DNA of 64,000 nucleotides from Ornithinibacillus sp. 4-3 (GCF_040958695.1 NZ_CP162599.1:530001-594000); one strand, 5' to 3'. Shown: positions 1 through 9,456, numbered from the stretch's first letter. Notes: generated by a model not told the origin, from the sequence alone. Program-made: numbers and translations.

Positions 1-138
1 TCTTTTCAACAACGTGGATTACAAGCTGCTTTACGCTCTTCCATTGGTTCGTTATTCGGATTCTTAGGAAGTACATTTGCAAAAATGGCTGTTCAATTTT
101 TAATGATTATTTGGTTTATCTTATTAATTATCTTCTAG
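1..138 (+). CDS. C-terminal end of a DUF456-like membrane protein (partial)
   Basis: An open frame runs from base 1 to a TAG at 136-138 and gives 45 residues; the start lies outside the window. The fragment has a basic, glycine-rich segment (GLQAALRSSIGSLFGFLGS) followed by a hydrophobic stretch ending in IIWFILLIIF. Basic-Ala-rich segment, GSxxGFLxGT-like glycines and a final membrane helix resemble the C-terminus of DUF456 (YqgC-type) membrane proteins. The family call is inference from a short piece; the function is unknown. The pyridoxine kinase gene begins 16 bases downstream, so the two could share a transcript. Confidence 0.5.
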   Translation, partial: SFQQRGLQAALRSSIGSLFGFLGSTFAKMAVQFLMIIWFILLIIF

Positions 139-154
139 GGAAAGGATTAGAAAC

Positions 155-982
155 ATGAATTTACCACCACGAATTTTAACAATTGCAGGATCAGCGGCTG
201 GGGGTAGTGCGGGGATACAAGCAGACTTGAAAACATTTCAAGAACTAGATGCCTATGGTATGAGTGTTATTACAGCAATGGTAGCTAAACATCCTGTTAC
301 GGGGAAAAATGTGCATCTTCAATCTATTGAAACAATTGAAGCTCAATTTGGTACAGCGATGACACAAATAGGTGTTGATGTAATTAAAGTTGGGATGTTG
401 TTCTCAGCAGAAATTATTGAAAAAGTTGCTGAACTTATTCGTAATTCAATGGTGAAAACAATTGTAATTGATCCAGTGATGATAGGGAAATTCAATTCGA
501 AGCTGCTGGCTGATGACGCGATTGAAGTTTTAAAAGAAAAACTCTTGCCCTTAGCAACGATTATTACACCTAATATGCCAGAAGCAACAGAGTTATTGGG
601 TGGAAAGGAAATTCAAACTAAAGAAGAATTAAAACAAGCAGCTATTGAAATTCAGAAATTGGGATTTAAAAATGTACTTGTAAAGGGTGGACGATTAACT
701 GGAAATGCAGTCGATATACTATATGATGGTGAAGCATTTTTAACAGCTGAGGCCTCGCGAATTGACACGGTAAATACAAGTGGAGCAGGTTGTACCTATT
801 CTGCGGCAATTGCAGCATATTTAGCACATGGAAAGACAATTGCAGAAGCTGTTTTATTAGCTAAAGAATTTGTGACAACAGCTATCGCACATGGATTTTC
901 ATATAATGAACACGTTGGACCAACCTATCATGCTGCATTAAGAAAATATGGTAGTATACAACGTATTCTTACAAATAATTGA
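155..982 (+). CDS. pdxK: Pyridoxine/pyridoxal/HMP kinase, PdxK/ThiD family
   Basis: A ribokinase-superfamily kinase of 275 residues that phosphorylates vitamin B6 vitamers in the cytoplasm. The N-terminus carries the substrate loop (AGSAAGGSAGIQADLKTFQE, residues 11-30), where the usual AGSDSSGGAG reads AGSAAGGSAG. The anion-hole motif GAGC ends at Cys213, as in the Bacillus PdxK subgroup where this cysteine is catalytic. The C-terminal NEHVGPTYHAALR block is also typical of Bacillus PdxK rather than ThiD. The AGGAAAGG-like site before ATG 155 supports the start. The replaced Asp in the AGSD motif is a small oddity. HMP kinase activity cannot be excluded. Family call is firm; substrate is inferred. 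Confidence 0.88.
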   Translation: MNLPPRILTIAGSAAGGSAGIQADLKTFQELDAYGMSVITAMVAKHPVTGKNVHLQSIETIEAQFGTAMTQIGVDVIKVGMLFSAEIIEKVAELIRNSMVKTIVIDPVMIGKFNSKLLADDAIEVLKEKLLPLATIITPNMPEATELLGGKEIQTKEELKQAAIEIQKLGFKNVLVKGGRLTGNAVDILYDGEAFLTAEASRIDTVNTSGAGCTYSAAIAAYLAHGKTIAEAVLLAKEFVTTAIAHGFSYNEHVGPTYHAALRKYGSIQRILTNN

Positions 983-1059
983 TCTTTCAGATATAACAAA
1001 AAGCATTGATTCAGCCTATATTTTATTATGATTTAGGATGTTAAATAGGAGGATGTTTT

Positions 1060-1611
1060 ATGAGCCAAAGGGCGTTAATAAATGTTGACTATACCTATGA
1101 TTTTGTTGCGGAAGATGGCAAGCTCACTTGTGGCTATCCAGGTCAAGCGATTGAGGATAAAATTGTCTCTTTAACAGAGGAGTTTATAGAGGCAGGCGAT
1201 TTTGTCGTATTTGCGATTGATTCACATGAAAAAGATGATCCATTACATCCAGAAACTGCATTATTTCCACCACATAATATAGATGGTACAAAGGGAAAAC
1301 AGCTTTATGGTAAGTTAGCAGAAACATATGAGAATAATAAACATTTAAAGACTGTTTATTCCTTTGATAAGACGAGATATAGTGCATTTGCTGGAACAAA
1401 TTTGGAAATTAAGTTAAGGGAAAGAAAAATTGAGGAAATTCACCTTGTTGGTGTATGTACAGATATTTGTATTTTACATACAGCAGTTGATGCATATAAT
1501 AAAGGATTTAAAATTGTGGTACATAAGGAAGCTGTTGCTAGCTTCAATGAAATAGGTCATCAATGGGCATTGGAACATTTCAAAAATACATTAGGTGCTA
1601 CAATTATCTAA
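1060..1611 (+). CDS. pncA: Nicotinamidase/cysteine hydrolase (PncA, YueJ-like)
   Basis: An isochorismatase-fold amidohydrolase of 183 residues that should convert nicotinamide to nicotinate for NAD salvage. The catalytic triad is visible: Asp10 (NVDYTYDF), Lys103 (FDKTRYSAF) and Cys136 (GVCTDICIL). Probable metal ligands are Asp54, His56 and His72 (IDSHEKDDPLHPETALFPPH). The length and the whole pattern match Bacillus subtilis YueJ/PncA. A clear AGGAGG lies 7-8 bases before ATG 1060. It stands between the B6 kinase and the aminotransferase gene in the same direction, without an obvious terminator on either side. Confidence 0.9.
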   Translation: MSQRALINVDYTYDFVAEDGKLTCGYPGQAIEDKIVSLTEEFIEAGDFVVFAIDSHEKDDPLHPETALFPPHNIDGTKGKQLYGKLAETYENNKHLKTVYSFDKTRYSAFAGTNLEIKLRERKIEEIHLVGVCTDICILHTAVDAYNKGFKIVVHKEAVASFNEIGHQWALEHFKNTLGATII

Positions 1612-1659
1612 GTTAGTAAGGTAATATAAAAATAGATTGAGAAACTTAGGGGGTTTTTA

Positions 1660-2814
1660 TTGATCATGTTAGAATCTTCAAATTTACTGCGTATTCCTGG
1701 TCCTACACCAATCCCAGGATGTGTTACTCGTGCAATGAGTAAGCCAATGATTGGGCATCGTACAGAAGAGGCGAAGCAATTATTAATTCGTTTGAAAGAG
1801 AAAATCAAACCGGTTTTTGGTACAAACCAAGATGTCATTATCCTTGCTGGGAGTGGATCAGCTGGTTTAGAAGCGGCCATTGTTAATATTACAGATGTCG
1901 GAGACGAGGTGCTTGTACTAGTTTCTGGAAATTTTGGTGAACGTTTTGCAGAAATTTGTGAAGTATATGGACTTAAAGTACATCGTATCGAAGTGGAATG
2001 GGGGAAAGCAATTGACCCTCAAGAGGTAGAAGTTTACATACAAAAAAATCCGAATATTAAAGCAGTATTTGTCACATCTTGTGAAACATCAACAGGAGTT
2101 CTAAATCCAATTCCAGAAATTACTGCTGCTGTTCGTGAACATTCAAATGCATTAGTGGCTGTGGACGGTGTTTCTTCCGTTGGTGGAGTAGATACACAAA
2201 TGGATGCGTGGGGTGTCGATGTTTTAGTTACTGGTTCACAAAAAGCAATGATGCTACCTCCGGGCCTATGCTTTGTTGCAGCAAGTGAGCGTGCTTGGGA
2301 AGTTATTCATGAGAATAAACGTCCTCGTTATTTTCTGGATTTACGTAAGTATTTAAATAATGCTGCGCCATACACACCAGCAGTTTCCTTATTAATGGGC
2401 TTGGAAGCAGCACTTGATCTAATTGCTGAAGAAGGATTAGAAAATGTATATGCACGTCATTTAACCATGATGGAAATGACTCGTGCAGCTGTAAAAGCAT
2501 TAGGCATCCCATTATTAACAGATGAAGAAAGTGCAGCTCCAACCGTAACAACATTAGTGCCAGCAGATTTTGAAGGCGATAAATTACGCAAGCAATTAAA
2601 GGCAGATTTTGGCTTAGAATTAGCTGGAGGACAAAAGCATCTAAAAGGAAAAGTTGTTCGAATTGGTCATATGGGCTATTGTGCGCCAGCTGATGTATTA
2701 CAAGTGATTAGTTTATTAGAAACAGGCTTACAAAGAATTGGTAAAGACATCACGCCAGGTCAAGGAATCCAGGCAGCGCAAGCAGTATTTTTACAATCAG
2801 GAGGGCAAGCGTAG
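1660..2814 (+). CDS. Class V PLP aminotransferase (AGT/PucG type), probable serine-pathway transaminase
   Basis: 384 residues with the fold-type I class V aminotransferase pattern: N-terminal LLRIPGPTPIPGCV, the GSGSAGLEA cofactor loop, Asp in AVDGVSSVGG, and the PLP lysine Lys195 in TGSQKAMMLPPG. It resembles alanine-glyoxylate/serine-pyruvate aminotransferases rather than classical SerC. The stop codon overlaps the GTG start of serA by one base, so the two are translationally coupled. I infer that it transaminates 3-phosphohydroxypyruvate (or a related 2-oxo acid) in serine synthesis. The start is TTG at 1660, about 7 bases after TTAGGGGG; ATG 1666 is an alternative two codons in. No SerB-type phosphatase is in the window. 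Confidence 0.82.
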   Translation: MIMLESSNLLRIPGPTPIPGCVTRAMSKPMIGHRTEEAKQLLIRLKEKIKPVFGTNQDVIILAGSGSAGLEAAIVNITDVGDEVLVLVSGNFGERFAEICEVYGLKVHRIEVEWGKAIDPQEVEVYIQKNPNIKAVFVTSCETSTGVLNPIPEITAAVREHSNALVAVDGVSSVGGVDTQMDAWGVDVLVTGSQKAMMLPPGLCFVAASERAWEVIHENKRPRYFLDLRKYLNNAAPYTPAVSLLMGLEAALDLIAEEGLENVYARHLTMMEMTRAAVKALGIPLLTDEESAAPTVTTLVPADFEGDKLRKQLKADFGLELAGGQKHLKGKVVRIGHMGYCAPADVLQVISLLETGLQRIGKDITPGQGIQAAQAVFLQSGGQA

Positions 2815-4403
2815 TGAGTAGTTTTAAAGTATTAATTGCTGATCCATTAAGTGAGGATGGAATTCATCCATTATTAGAAGAAGATAATATTGAAGTTGTT
2901 GTAGACACTGGTTTAAGTCCAGAAGCATTATTAGAGAAAATCCCTGAGTTTGATGCTTTACTTGTTCGAAGCCAAACACAAGTAAATCACGAAGTAATTG
3001 AACGTGGAACAAATTTAAAAGTTATTGGACGTGCCGGGGTAGGCGTAGATAATATCGATATAAAAGCAGCGACAGAAAATGGTGTGATTGTTGTAAATGC
3101 GCCAAATGGAAATACGAATTCGGCAGCAGAGCATACGATAGCAATGATTATGGGGCTAGCAAGAAAAATACCTCAGGCACATCATGCACTAAAGGCTGGT
3201 CGCTGGGATCGTAAAATATATCTTGGTGTGGAAGTAAAAGGGAAAACATTAGGTATTGTTGGCCTTGGTAGAATTGGGGAAGAAGTTGCATATCGTGCAA
3301 AAGGGCAACGTATGAAAGTAATTGCTTATGATCCATTTCTAACCCAGGAAAGAGCAGACCGTTTAGGAATTGAACATGGAACACTTGATGAAGTATTACA
3401 AGCTTCTGATTTTATTACGGTACATACTCCGTTATTAGAAGAAACAAGACATTTAATTAATAAAGATGCATTTGCCAAAATGAAAGATGGCGTGAAGATT
3501 GTTAACTGCGCACGCGGTGGAATTATTGATGAAGAAGCACTATATCAGGCAATTCTTGATAAAAAAGTTGCAGGGGCTGCTTTAGATGTATATGAACAAG
3601 AACCTGTAACAGATCATAAATTATTCGAATTAGATGAAGTAATTGCAACACCTCATTTAGGTGCGAGCACAGTAGAGGCACAGGAAAATGTAGCAATTGA
3701 TACGAGTAAAGATGTTATTCGTATTTTAAATGGAGGTTCTGCATTAAATCCAGTAAATATACCATCTGTGCCAAATGAAATGTTGAAGAAAGTTGAACCA
3801 TATTTCCATTTAGCGGAGAAGCTTGGTACATTTTTAGCAATTGTTGCAAAAGAACCTGTAGAAGAATTCCATGTGCGTTTTGCTGGAAATTTAACAGATT
3901 TAAATGTAGCTCCAATTACGCGAAATGCATTAAAAGGATTTTTGAAGTATCATCTAGGAAGTCGCGTGAATGATGTAAATGCGGCATATTTAGCTACTTC
4001 AAAAGGAATAACTGTAAGTGAGCATAAGTCTTCTGAAGCGAATGGCTTTACCAACCTAGTAACAGTGGAAATCAAGACGAAAAAGGCTTCATATAGTGTT
4101 GTAGGTACATTGCTAAAAGGTTTGGGTGCTAGAATTGTACGTGTTGATCGTTATACAACAGATGTTGTACCTGAAGGGCATATTGTAATGATTCACCATA
4201 AAGATCAGCCAGGAGCAATTGGTAGAGTAGGAACATTACTAGCTGAAAATGATGTTAATATTGCAACAATGCAGGTAGGTCGCTCAGAATCAGGTGGAGA
4301 AGCAATTATGATGTTAACCATCGACAAGCCATTAGAAGATCAAACCATCATAGAAGTACAAAATTTATCTGATATTTATCGAGCAGTTGAGATTGATTTA
4401 TAA
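2814..4403 (+). CDS. serA: D-3-phosphoglycerate dehydrogenase
   Basis: 529 residues, the long Bacillus form that starts serine biosynthesis by oxidising 3-phosphoglycerate with NAD. The Rossmann motif GLGRIG is at residues 150-155. The catalytic set is Arg234 (NCARGG), Glu263 (YEQEP) and His281 (TPHLGAST). An intervening (ASB) domain follows at about 320-450, and a C-terminal ACT domain (about 455-529, [18 protein letters not shown]) probably gives serine feedback control. The GTG start shares one base with the stop of the preceding aminotransferase gene. A terminator follows directly. Confidence 0.96.
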   Translation: MSSFKVLIADPLSEDGIHPLLEEDNIEVVVDTGLSPEALLEKIPEFDALLVRSQTQVNHEVIERGTNLKVIGRAGVGVDNIDIKAATENGVIVVNAPNGNTNSAAEHTIAMIMGLARKIPQAHHALKAGRWDRKIYLGVEVKGKTLGIVGLGRIGEEVAYRAKGQRMKVIAYDPFLTQERADRLGIEHGTLDEVLQASDFITVHTPLLEETRHLINKDAFAKMKDGVKIVNCARGGIIDEEALYQAILDKKVAGAALDVYEQEPVTDHKLFELDEVIATPHLGASTVEAQENVAIDTSKDVIRILNGGSALNPVNIPSVPNEMLKKVEPYFHLAEKLGTFLAIVAKEPVEEFHVRFAGNLTDLNVAPITRNALKGFLKYHLGSRVNDVNAAYLATSKGITVSEHKSSEANGFTNLVTVEIKTKKASYSVVGTLLKGLGARIVRVDRYTTDVVPEGHIVMIHHKDQPGAIGRVGTLLAENDVNIATMQVGRSESGGEAIMMLTIDKPLEDQTIIEVQNLSDIYRAVEIDL

Positions 4404-4412
4404 ACTAGACAA

Positions 4413-4455
4413 CAGTGTTCCTATTTCAAAAGTGAGATAGGAGCACTCTTTGTTT
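4413..4455 (+). terminator. Intrinsic terminator after serA
   Basis: AGTGTTCCTATTTC pairs with GAGATAGGAGCACT across a short AAAA-type loop, with two G-U pairs, and is followed by CTTTGTTT. It closes the aminotransferase-serA unit. Confidence 0.8.
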
Positions 4456-4534
4456 ATTAGCGGAAATTCTCTCTTTTTTAGGTGATGAAGTTAAGATTAC
4501 CAGCAGTAAAAATGATAGGAAGGGTGTAATTTTT

Positions 4535-4966
4535 TTGAAGATAAAGGGATTAAATCATATGACTTTTTCTTGTTCTGATTTAACGACATCAATCCAATTT
4601 TACCAGGCTGTTTTTGGAGCGAAATTACTTGTCCAAGGAAAGTCATCAGCTTATTTGGATTTAAATGGGATTTGGTTAGCTTTAAATGAAGAAACAAATA
4701 TTCCACGTAAAGAAATCTATGCTTCTTACACACATATTGCTTTTTCAATAGATGAGGCTGATTTTGACAAGACATACAAGAGGCTAATTCAGTTAAAAGT
4801 GAAAATTTTACCAGGAAGAGAAAGAGATGAAAAGGATAAGAGGTCTATCTATTTCACAGATCCAGATGGACATAAATTTGAATTTCATACGGGAACATTG
4901 CAAGATAGATTGGACTATTATAAAGAGGAAAAAGCTCATATGTCTTTTTTCCATGAAGGTAATTAA
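4535..4966 (+). CDS. fosB: Metallothiol transferase FosB (fosfomycin resistance)
   Basis: A VOC-superfamily enzyme of 143 residues that in Bacillaceae opens the fosfomycin epoxide with bacillithiol. The metal ligands fit: His8 (GLNHMTF), His67 (SYTHIAF) and Glu116 (HKFEFHTG). The C-terminal FTDPDGHKFEFHTGTLQDRL block is the FosB signature. Translation starts at TTG 4535, about 10 bases after AGGAAGGG. The gene stands alone between two terminators. Chromosomal FosB is common in Bacillus and gives no evidence of recent transfer. The chance of another bacillithiol transferase role is small. Confidence 0.93.
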   Translation: MKIKGLNHMTFSCSDLTTSIQFYQAVFGAKLLVQGKSSAYLDLNGIWLALNEETNIPRKEIYASYTHIAFSIDEADFDKTYKRLIQLKVKILPGRERDEKDKRSIYFTDPDGHKFEFHTGTLQDRLDYYKEEKAHMSFFHEGN

Positions 4967-5009
4967 CTGACTGTAGGCATCCTAAATAGGGATACCTACA
5001 GTCAGTATT
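4967..5009. terminator. Bidirectional terminator between fosB and hisJ
   Basis: CTGACTGTAGGCATCC pairs with GGGATACCTACAGTCAG around a TAAATA-type loop, with T-rich sequence downstream. It sits between convergent genes and can serve both strands. Confidence 0.8.
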
Positions 5010-5019
5010 TCAGGAACTT

Positions 5020-5835
5020 CTATCCTAATGGATGAGCAGTTCTTTTTCTTTGTTGAAATGTTTGTACTTCCTGATAGCCAACAGAACGAGCCAGCTCAAG
5101 GGATTGATCATATGCATAACCAACATGCTTTGGCATATGGGCATCAGAGCATAATACAATACCAACTCCAGCATCATGACATTTTTTTAGAAAAATCGGA
5201 TCTGGATAAATTTCTCCAACTGGCTTGCGTAATCCTGCCGAGCTAATCTCAATACAAGTGTCAGAATTAGCGAGTGCTTCTACCACACGATCATATTCTG
5301 CTTCTAAGAATGCCTGATCTTCTGGTTTATAGCCAAAGATTTTGATTAAATCAATATGACCAACAAAATCAAATAGTTTAGAATTTGCTAAGGTAATAAT
5401 TTGATCATAATATTGACGATACGCTTCCTCAATATTCCGATGCTCGTACTCCTCTTTGAAATCAGCTAAATCAATTCCCCAATCCTTGATCCAATGTACA
5501 GAGCCAATCACATAATCAAAAGGGTGTTGATTAATGAATGCTTCCATTTCTTTTTCTTTACCTGGAGTATAGTCCATTTCTATTCCCATTTTAATAGGGA
5601 GGTCTGCTTGTCTCACTGCATCGAAAAAAGCTTGGTAATCTTTGAAATGTAAATGACGACGATTGTCTACCCATGGGTTTGATAAGATGTTTTTTGTTTC
5701 ATAGAAGAAGTAGGCATGCTCAGAAATACCAAGCTCTTGAATGCCTGCTCGTTTTGCTTTTTCTAGATATTCTTTAAAATAATCGATTGTAAATTTTCCT
5801 GTTTCTGCCATATGAACATGGTAATCGGTTAACAT
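5020..5835 (-). CDS. hisJ: PHP-type histidinol-phosphatase (HisJ/HisK family)
   Basis: 271 residues with PHP-domain metal motifs: TDYHVHMAETG (His6, His8) at the N-terminus, ISEHAYF near residue 40, GIEMDYTPG near 85, SVHWI near 110, VGHIDLI near 160 and CSDAHMPKHVG near 230. The size and motif spacing match the Bacillus HisJ histidinol-phosphatase, which makes L-histidinol late in histidine synthesis. Start ATG 5835 lies 7-8 bases after AAAGGAG. No other his gene is nearby, which is usual for hisJ in Bacillaceae. A different phosphoester substrate is possible. Confidence 0.85.
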   Translation of the reverse strand: MLTDYHVHMAETGKFTIDYFKEYLEKAKRAGIQELGISEHAYFFYETKNILSNPWVDNRRHLHFKDYQAFFDAVRQADLPIKMGIEMDYTPGKEKEMEAFINQHPFDYVIGSVHWIKDWGIDLADFKEEYEHRNIEEAYRQYYDQIITLANSKLFDFVGHIDLIKIFGYKPEDQAFLEAEYDRVVEALANSDTCIEISSAGLRKPVGEIYPDPIFLKKCHDAGVGIVLCSDAHMPKHVGYAYDQSLELARSVGYQEVQTFQQRKRTAHPLG

Positions 5836-5955
5836 GGTGTATCTCCTTTATTTTCCTTTGATAATTTTATCTTACAACGAGCTTGGCTAAGTCGCAACAT
5901 CGAAGAATCTTGACTTTCCGTATACTTGCATATATATTTGTGATATATATGAGGA

Positions 5956-6112
5956 TGTTCAAAAGTCCAACAAAAATGACACATCGAACAGGGGAACTCC
6001 GACTAAGTTCCGACACGTCCTGTGTCGAACGTCGATGTACTAGTGCAGATGTTGCTCGCGTGACGTTGCGAACTTAACCGATGACGGTCCTTTTTACTGA
6101 CCATTTTGAACA
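5956..6112. repeat. Dispersed intergenic repeat, copy 1 (long form, 157 bp)
   Basis: The element begins TGTTCAAAAGTCC and ends GGTCC..ATTTTGAACA, giving imperfect terminal inverted repeats. It is GC-richer than its surroundings. Its left 33 bases are nearly the same as the left end of the copy at 32993-33137, and on the other strand it aligns with the copy at 59626-59792 at both ends and in parts of the middle. It has no convincing coding content. It lies between hisJ and the proS T-box leader. Confidence 0.75.
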
Positions 6113-6149
6113 CGCACTATATGTAAAAAACATTGAAAAGGAATAGTAT

Positions 6150-6345
6150 TATTTACTTGTCTTTATTTCAGAGAGGAAATGGTTGGTGTAAATTTCTAAG
6201 GACATAAATAAGAACCTGCCTTTGAGTTCGCCTAATGGGCGCGGTGAAGAACCGTTATCAAAAGAAGTGTATAGCAAGGTTAGTATGCTGTAAAAAAGGG
6301 TGGTACCACCAAAACTCGGTCCCTTACTGGATGGAGCTTTTTTTA
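6150..6345 (+). promoter_or_regulatory. T-box leader of proS (proline specifier CCU)
   Basis: The 5' leader of proS has the marks of a T-box riboswitch. GGTTGGTGTAAA lies at 6181-6192. A specifier segment GAACCTGCCTTTGAGTTC follows, in which CCT at 6215-6217 (a proline codon) occupies the specifier position. The T-box proper, GGGTGGTACCACC, is at 6298-6310. A terminator stem (CTCGGTCC/GGATGGAG) with a run of T ends at about 6344. Uncharged tRNA-Pro should stabilise the antiterminator and raise proS expression. The 5' boundary is approximate. Confidence 0.88.
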
Positions 6346-6415
6346 TGTCCATTTTTCAGATTGAAGCATTTTTATTAATTAAACGTGATTCATTAAATAG
6401 AGGAAGGTGTTTAGT

Positions 6416-7852
6416 TTGGCTAAGAATAAAAATTTTGTTGAAAAAATTACCGCAATGGAAGATGACTTCCCACAATGGTATACAGATGTAGTGAAGCAAG
6501 CGGAATTAGTTGATTATGGTCAAGTTCGTGGAACAATGATTATCAAGCCATATGGCTATGCTATTTGGGAAAATGTAAAAAATGAATTAGATCGTATGTT
6601 TAAAGAAACAGGGCATACCAATGTAGCATTTCCATTATTTATTCCGGAAAGTCTCCTGCAAAGAGAGAAAGATCATGTCGAAGGTTTTGCTCCTGAGGTA
6701 GCTTGGGTAACACATGGTGGAGACGAAAAATTAGCTGAGCGTTTGGCAGTACGCCCAACATCAGAAGTGCTTTTCTGTGATTATTATTCAAATAATATTC
6801 ATTCTTATCGTGATCTTCCAAAACTATATAATCAATGGTCAAATGTTGTTCGTTGGGAAAAAACAACACGCCCATTCTTGCGCTCTTCTGAATTTCATTG
6901 GCAAGAAGGACATACAGCACATGCGACAGAAGCAGAGGCAATAGAAGAAACAAATCGTATGCTTGAAATTTATGCGAAATTAGCAGAAGAATATTTGGCG
7001 ATTCCAGTTCTTAAAGGGAAGAAAACAGATAAAGAAAAATTTGCAGGTGCAGAGTTTACATTAACAATCGAAGCAATGATGCATGATGGTAAAGCATTGC
7101 AATCAGGAACATCTCATAATTTTGGTACTGGGTTTGCAGAAGCTTTTGATATTACGTATCTTGATAAAGAAGGAAAGAGCCAATTTGTACACCAAACATC
7201 ATGGGGTGTATCAACACGTATTATGGGTGCAATTATTATGGTACACGGTGATGATCGTGGTTTAGTAGTTCCGCCACGTATTGCGCCAACACAAGCAATG
7301 ATTGTTCCAATTGCACAGCATAAAGAAGGTGTACTAGATAAGGCTTATGATTTACGTGATCAATTGAAAGAAATTATTCGTGTGGATATTGATGCTAGTG
7401 ATAATATGCCAGGCTGGAAGTTCAACGAAAGCGAAATGAAAGGTTATCCAGTTCGTATTGAAATAGGTCCAAAAGATATTGAAAAAGAACAAGTAGTACT
7501 TGTTCGCCGCGATACTGGAGAGAAAGAATTTGTTGCAATGGCGGAACTAGAAGAACGTCTACCAGCATTGCTCGAAGAAATTCAACAAAACTTATATGAT
7601 AAAGCGTTAGCACATCGTTTGGAGAAAACATATACAGCAACAACAATGGAAGAATTTAAACAAATCTTTGCAGAAAAAACTGGATTTGTAAAAGCAATGT
7701 GGTGTGGAGATACTGCTTGTGAAGAGAAGATTAAAGAAGATTTAAGTGTAACTTCACGTTGTATCCCATTTGAAAAAGAAAGTGTTGGAGATACATGTGT
7801 CTTCTGTGCGAAACCAGCAAAAGAACTTGTTTATTGGGCAAAAGCATATTAA
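6416..7852 (+). CDS. proS: Prolyl-tRNA synthetase, archaeal/eukaryote-like type
   Basis: A class II synthetase of about 478 residues charging tRNA-Pro. It lacks the insertion editing domain of the long bacterial form and instead has the archaeal/eukaryotic layout, as in the second ProRS of the Bacillus cereus group. Visible parts are RPYGYAxWE-like [11 protein letters not shown], the class II motif [37 protein letters not shown], and a cysteine-bearing C-terminal zinc-type domain ([10 protein letters not shown]...[18 protein letters not shown]). The TTG at 6416, 6-7 bases after GAGGAAGGTG, gives the expected [11 protein letters not shown] start; GTG 6407 lies inside the ribosome binding site. 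Regulated by the T-box upstream. Confidence 0.95.
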   Translation: MAKNKNFVEKITAMEDDFPQWYTDVVKQAELVDYGQVRGTMIIKPYGYAIWENVKNELDRMFKETGHTNVAFPLFIPESLLQREKDHVEGFAPEVAWVTHGGDEKLAERLAVRPTSEVLFCDYYSNNIHSYRDLPKLYNQWSNVVRWEKTTRPFLRSSEFHWQEGHTAHATEAEAIEETNRMLEIYAKLAEEYLAIPVLKGKKTDKEKFAGAEFTLTIEAMMHDGKALQSGTSHNFGTGFAEAFDITYLDKEGKSQFVHQTSWGVSTRIMGAIIMVHGDDRGLVVPPRIAPTQAMIVPIAQHKEGVLDKAYDLRDQLKEIIRVDIDASDNMPGWKFNESEMKGYPVRIEIGPKDIEKEQVVLVRRDTGEKEFVAMAELEERLPALLEEIQQNLYDKALAHRLEKTYTATTMEEFKQIFAEKTGFVKAMWCGDTACEEKIKEDLSVTSRCIPFEKESVGDTCVFCAKPAKELVYWAKAY

Positions 7853-7922
7853 AGAAAAAAGCGCTTTAGATTTTTATTAAAATGTTTAAGAGCTAAATAT
7901 AATGTCACACATTTTATAAGCC

Positions 7923-7976
7923 AAAAAAGGATAGATGAACAGGTTGAAAATACCTGTATTCATCTATCCTTTTTTG
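7923..7976 (+). terminator. Intrinsic terminator after proS
   Basis: AAAAAAGGATAGATGAACAG pairs with its complement ending CATCTATCCTTTTTT (one internal mismatch), loop TGAAAA. A strong hairpin with a T run. Confidence 0.9.
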
Positions 7977-8138
7977 TATAACAAATGCCCTTATTTACTA
8001 CAGCAACGATGGTTGTTCTTGCATATTTCACTAACTAGCTCCCATAACGCACTGTTTTCTTTATTTTCCAAGCCTATTACAATTTTCATATTGAAGCTTT
8101 GAATTTGTATTAAAACCTAATAAATTTCAGAGTTAACT

Positions 8139-8807
8139 CTATTTATCGCGTCGTTTGTTAACTTCAATTGTAATGAATTCTGGCAAATAGCTGGGAGTAC
8201 ATCCTTTTGCTACTTTTTCATCTTTGTAAAGACCCGTTTTCTCACCAAGTTTAATACAACGTGCACGATTTTTTTCATCATAAACACCAATCCAGCCTGC
8301 GGTGAAATTCATAGCCCACTGAACTTCTGGTTCTTCCTGTGTAATATTAGCTTCTAATGCAGATAACAAATATGTGGTGTTATCAGGTGGTGTTTGTCCA
8401 GTCCATCTCAATCGCCCTTGATAATACCAGAAAGCTCGCCTTTGCAGAGCAGAAGGGCTATTTTCCCATGACTCCATCAATGCAATGTTTTTCTTTTCTT
8501 TGGTGAGCTGGTTAGCCATTAACCAATCCATTAAGTTATTTCGCTCATCAAAAGTGTGAATCTGCATATCCTTATCAAGCTTATTTAGCACATCTTGTGA
8601 GAGAAGTTTTTTGTCCATAATTAAGATTGCTAATAGTCTGGGTAAAAATGCTTCGGTTGACCAAAGTTCCATAGCTAGTTCGTGATCTTTTTTAATCTCC
8701 TTCGCGATTTTTCGTAAGTCACCTAGCTTAGTTTTACTATGGATTTGAGATAGAATGTTTTCCGCTTTTGAAGCGTATTTTATTTCTGTACTTTTTTTGT
8801 CATCCAT
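8139..8807 (-). CDS. DNA alkylation repair enzyme, AlkD-like
   Basis: 222 residues, mostly helical with HEAT-like repeats and many tryptophans (MELWSTEAFLPRLLAILI, RAFWYYQGRLRW, VQWAMNFTAGWIG). This matches the AlkD/DNA-alkylation-repair family, whose members excise bulky or cationic N-alkylpurines. The Asp expected late in AlkD active sites cannot be placed with confidence here. Start ATG 8807 follows AAGGAGC. The gene stands alone between proS and the DCC-family gene, both of which have their own signals. Family call is reasonable; exact lesion range is unknown. Confidence 0.75.
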   Translation of the reverse strand: MDDKKSTEIKYASKAENILSQIHSKTKLGDLRKIAKEIKKDHELAMELWSTEAFLPRLLAILIMDKKLLSQDVLNKLDKDMQIHTFDERNNLMDWLMANQLTKEKKNIALMESWENSPSALQRRAFWYYQGRLRWTGQTPPDNTTYLLSALEANITQEEPEVQWAMNFTAGWIGVYDEKNRARCIKLGEKTGLYKDEKVAKGCTPSYLPEFITIEVNKRRDK

Positions 8808-8946
8808 TTTATGCAGCTCCTTTAAAAAAGCACTGTTTTATAATTATGTCCCTGACGGAATATATCAAGATGTTATAAGTCTTATTGCAGCAAAGTTAAT
8901 ATTAAGAATATAGAGGGAGAAGCTGTGTGGCTTTTCCCTCCATCCA

Positions 8947-9345
8947 TTAGTCTAGAAATCGTTTTCGCAAATCAGGAGTTGGAAGCATACAGGCTGTTTT
9001 TGTTCCGAACCATTTATAACGATTTTTGGCAATAAATTGATACATATAATCTCGAATTGGTTTCGGAATAACAATAAACAAATAACAAAGCTTCCAAAAG
9101 CCTTTTAAATGCTTGCAAATGCGTAAGGCAGCAGTTGATCTATCATAAACTTTTCCATTTTCGATAAGAATAAAACTATCAGTGTTCTTTGGAATATCAT
9201 GTTGCTGTAATAACCTTTGTCCAGCATCACTTTGCAGAGATGCAAAAGAAAACATATATTTTGTATCCCTTTTGAGAATAAATTGGACACTATTATTACA
9301 TAGATTGCACACACCATCAAATAGAATAATGGCTGTCATTATCAT
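8947..9345 (-). CDS. DCC-family thiol-disulfide oxidoreductase-like protein (DUF393, YuxK)
   Basis: 132 residues with the defining DGVCNLCN motif at 10-17, so a CxxC pair (Cys13/Cys16) sits just after strand one of a thioredoxin-like fold. Other family marks are FASLQSDAGQRLL, the segment YDRSTAALRI, and a C-terminal RDYMYQFIAKNRYKWFG region. The family is widespread but its partner and reaction are not defined. Start ATG 9345 follows AAGGAG; the ATG two codons in is also possible. It reads away from the M20 gene with about 110 bases between. Confidence 0.85.
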   Translation of the reverse strand: MIMTAIILFDGVCNLCNNSVQFILKRDTKYMFSFASLQSDAGQRLLQQHDIPKNTDSFILIENGKVYDRSTAALRICKHLKGFWKLCYLFIVIPKPIRDYMYQFIAKNRYKWFGTKTACMLPTPDLRKRFLD

Positions 9346-9456
9346 CTATTCTCCTTCCAAATCATGCAAGGCTATTTTCTTTTATTATAACATTTGCTAT
9401 TCTAAAGTGGTTAGAATAAAAAGATAATTTATTATATGAGTGAAGGGTGATTGAAG

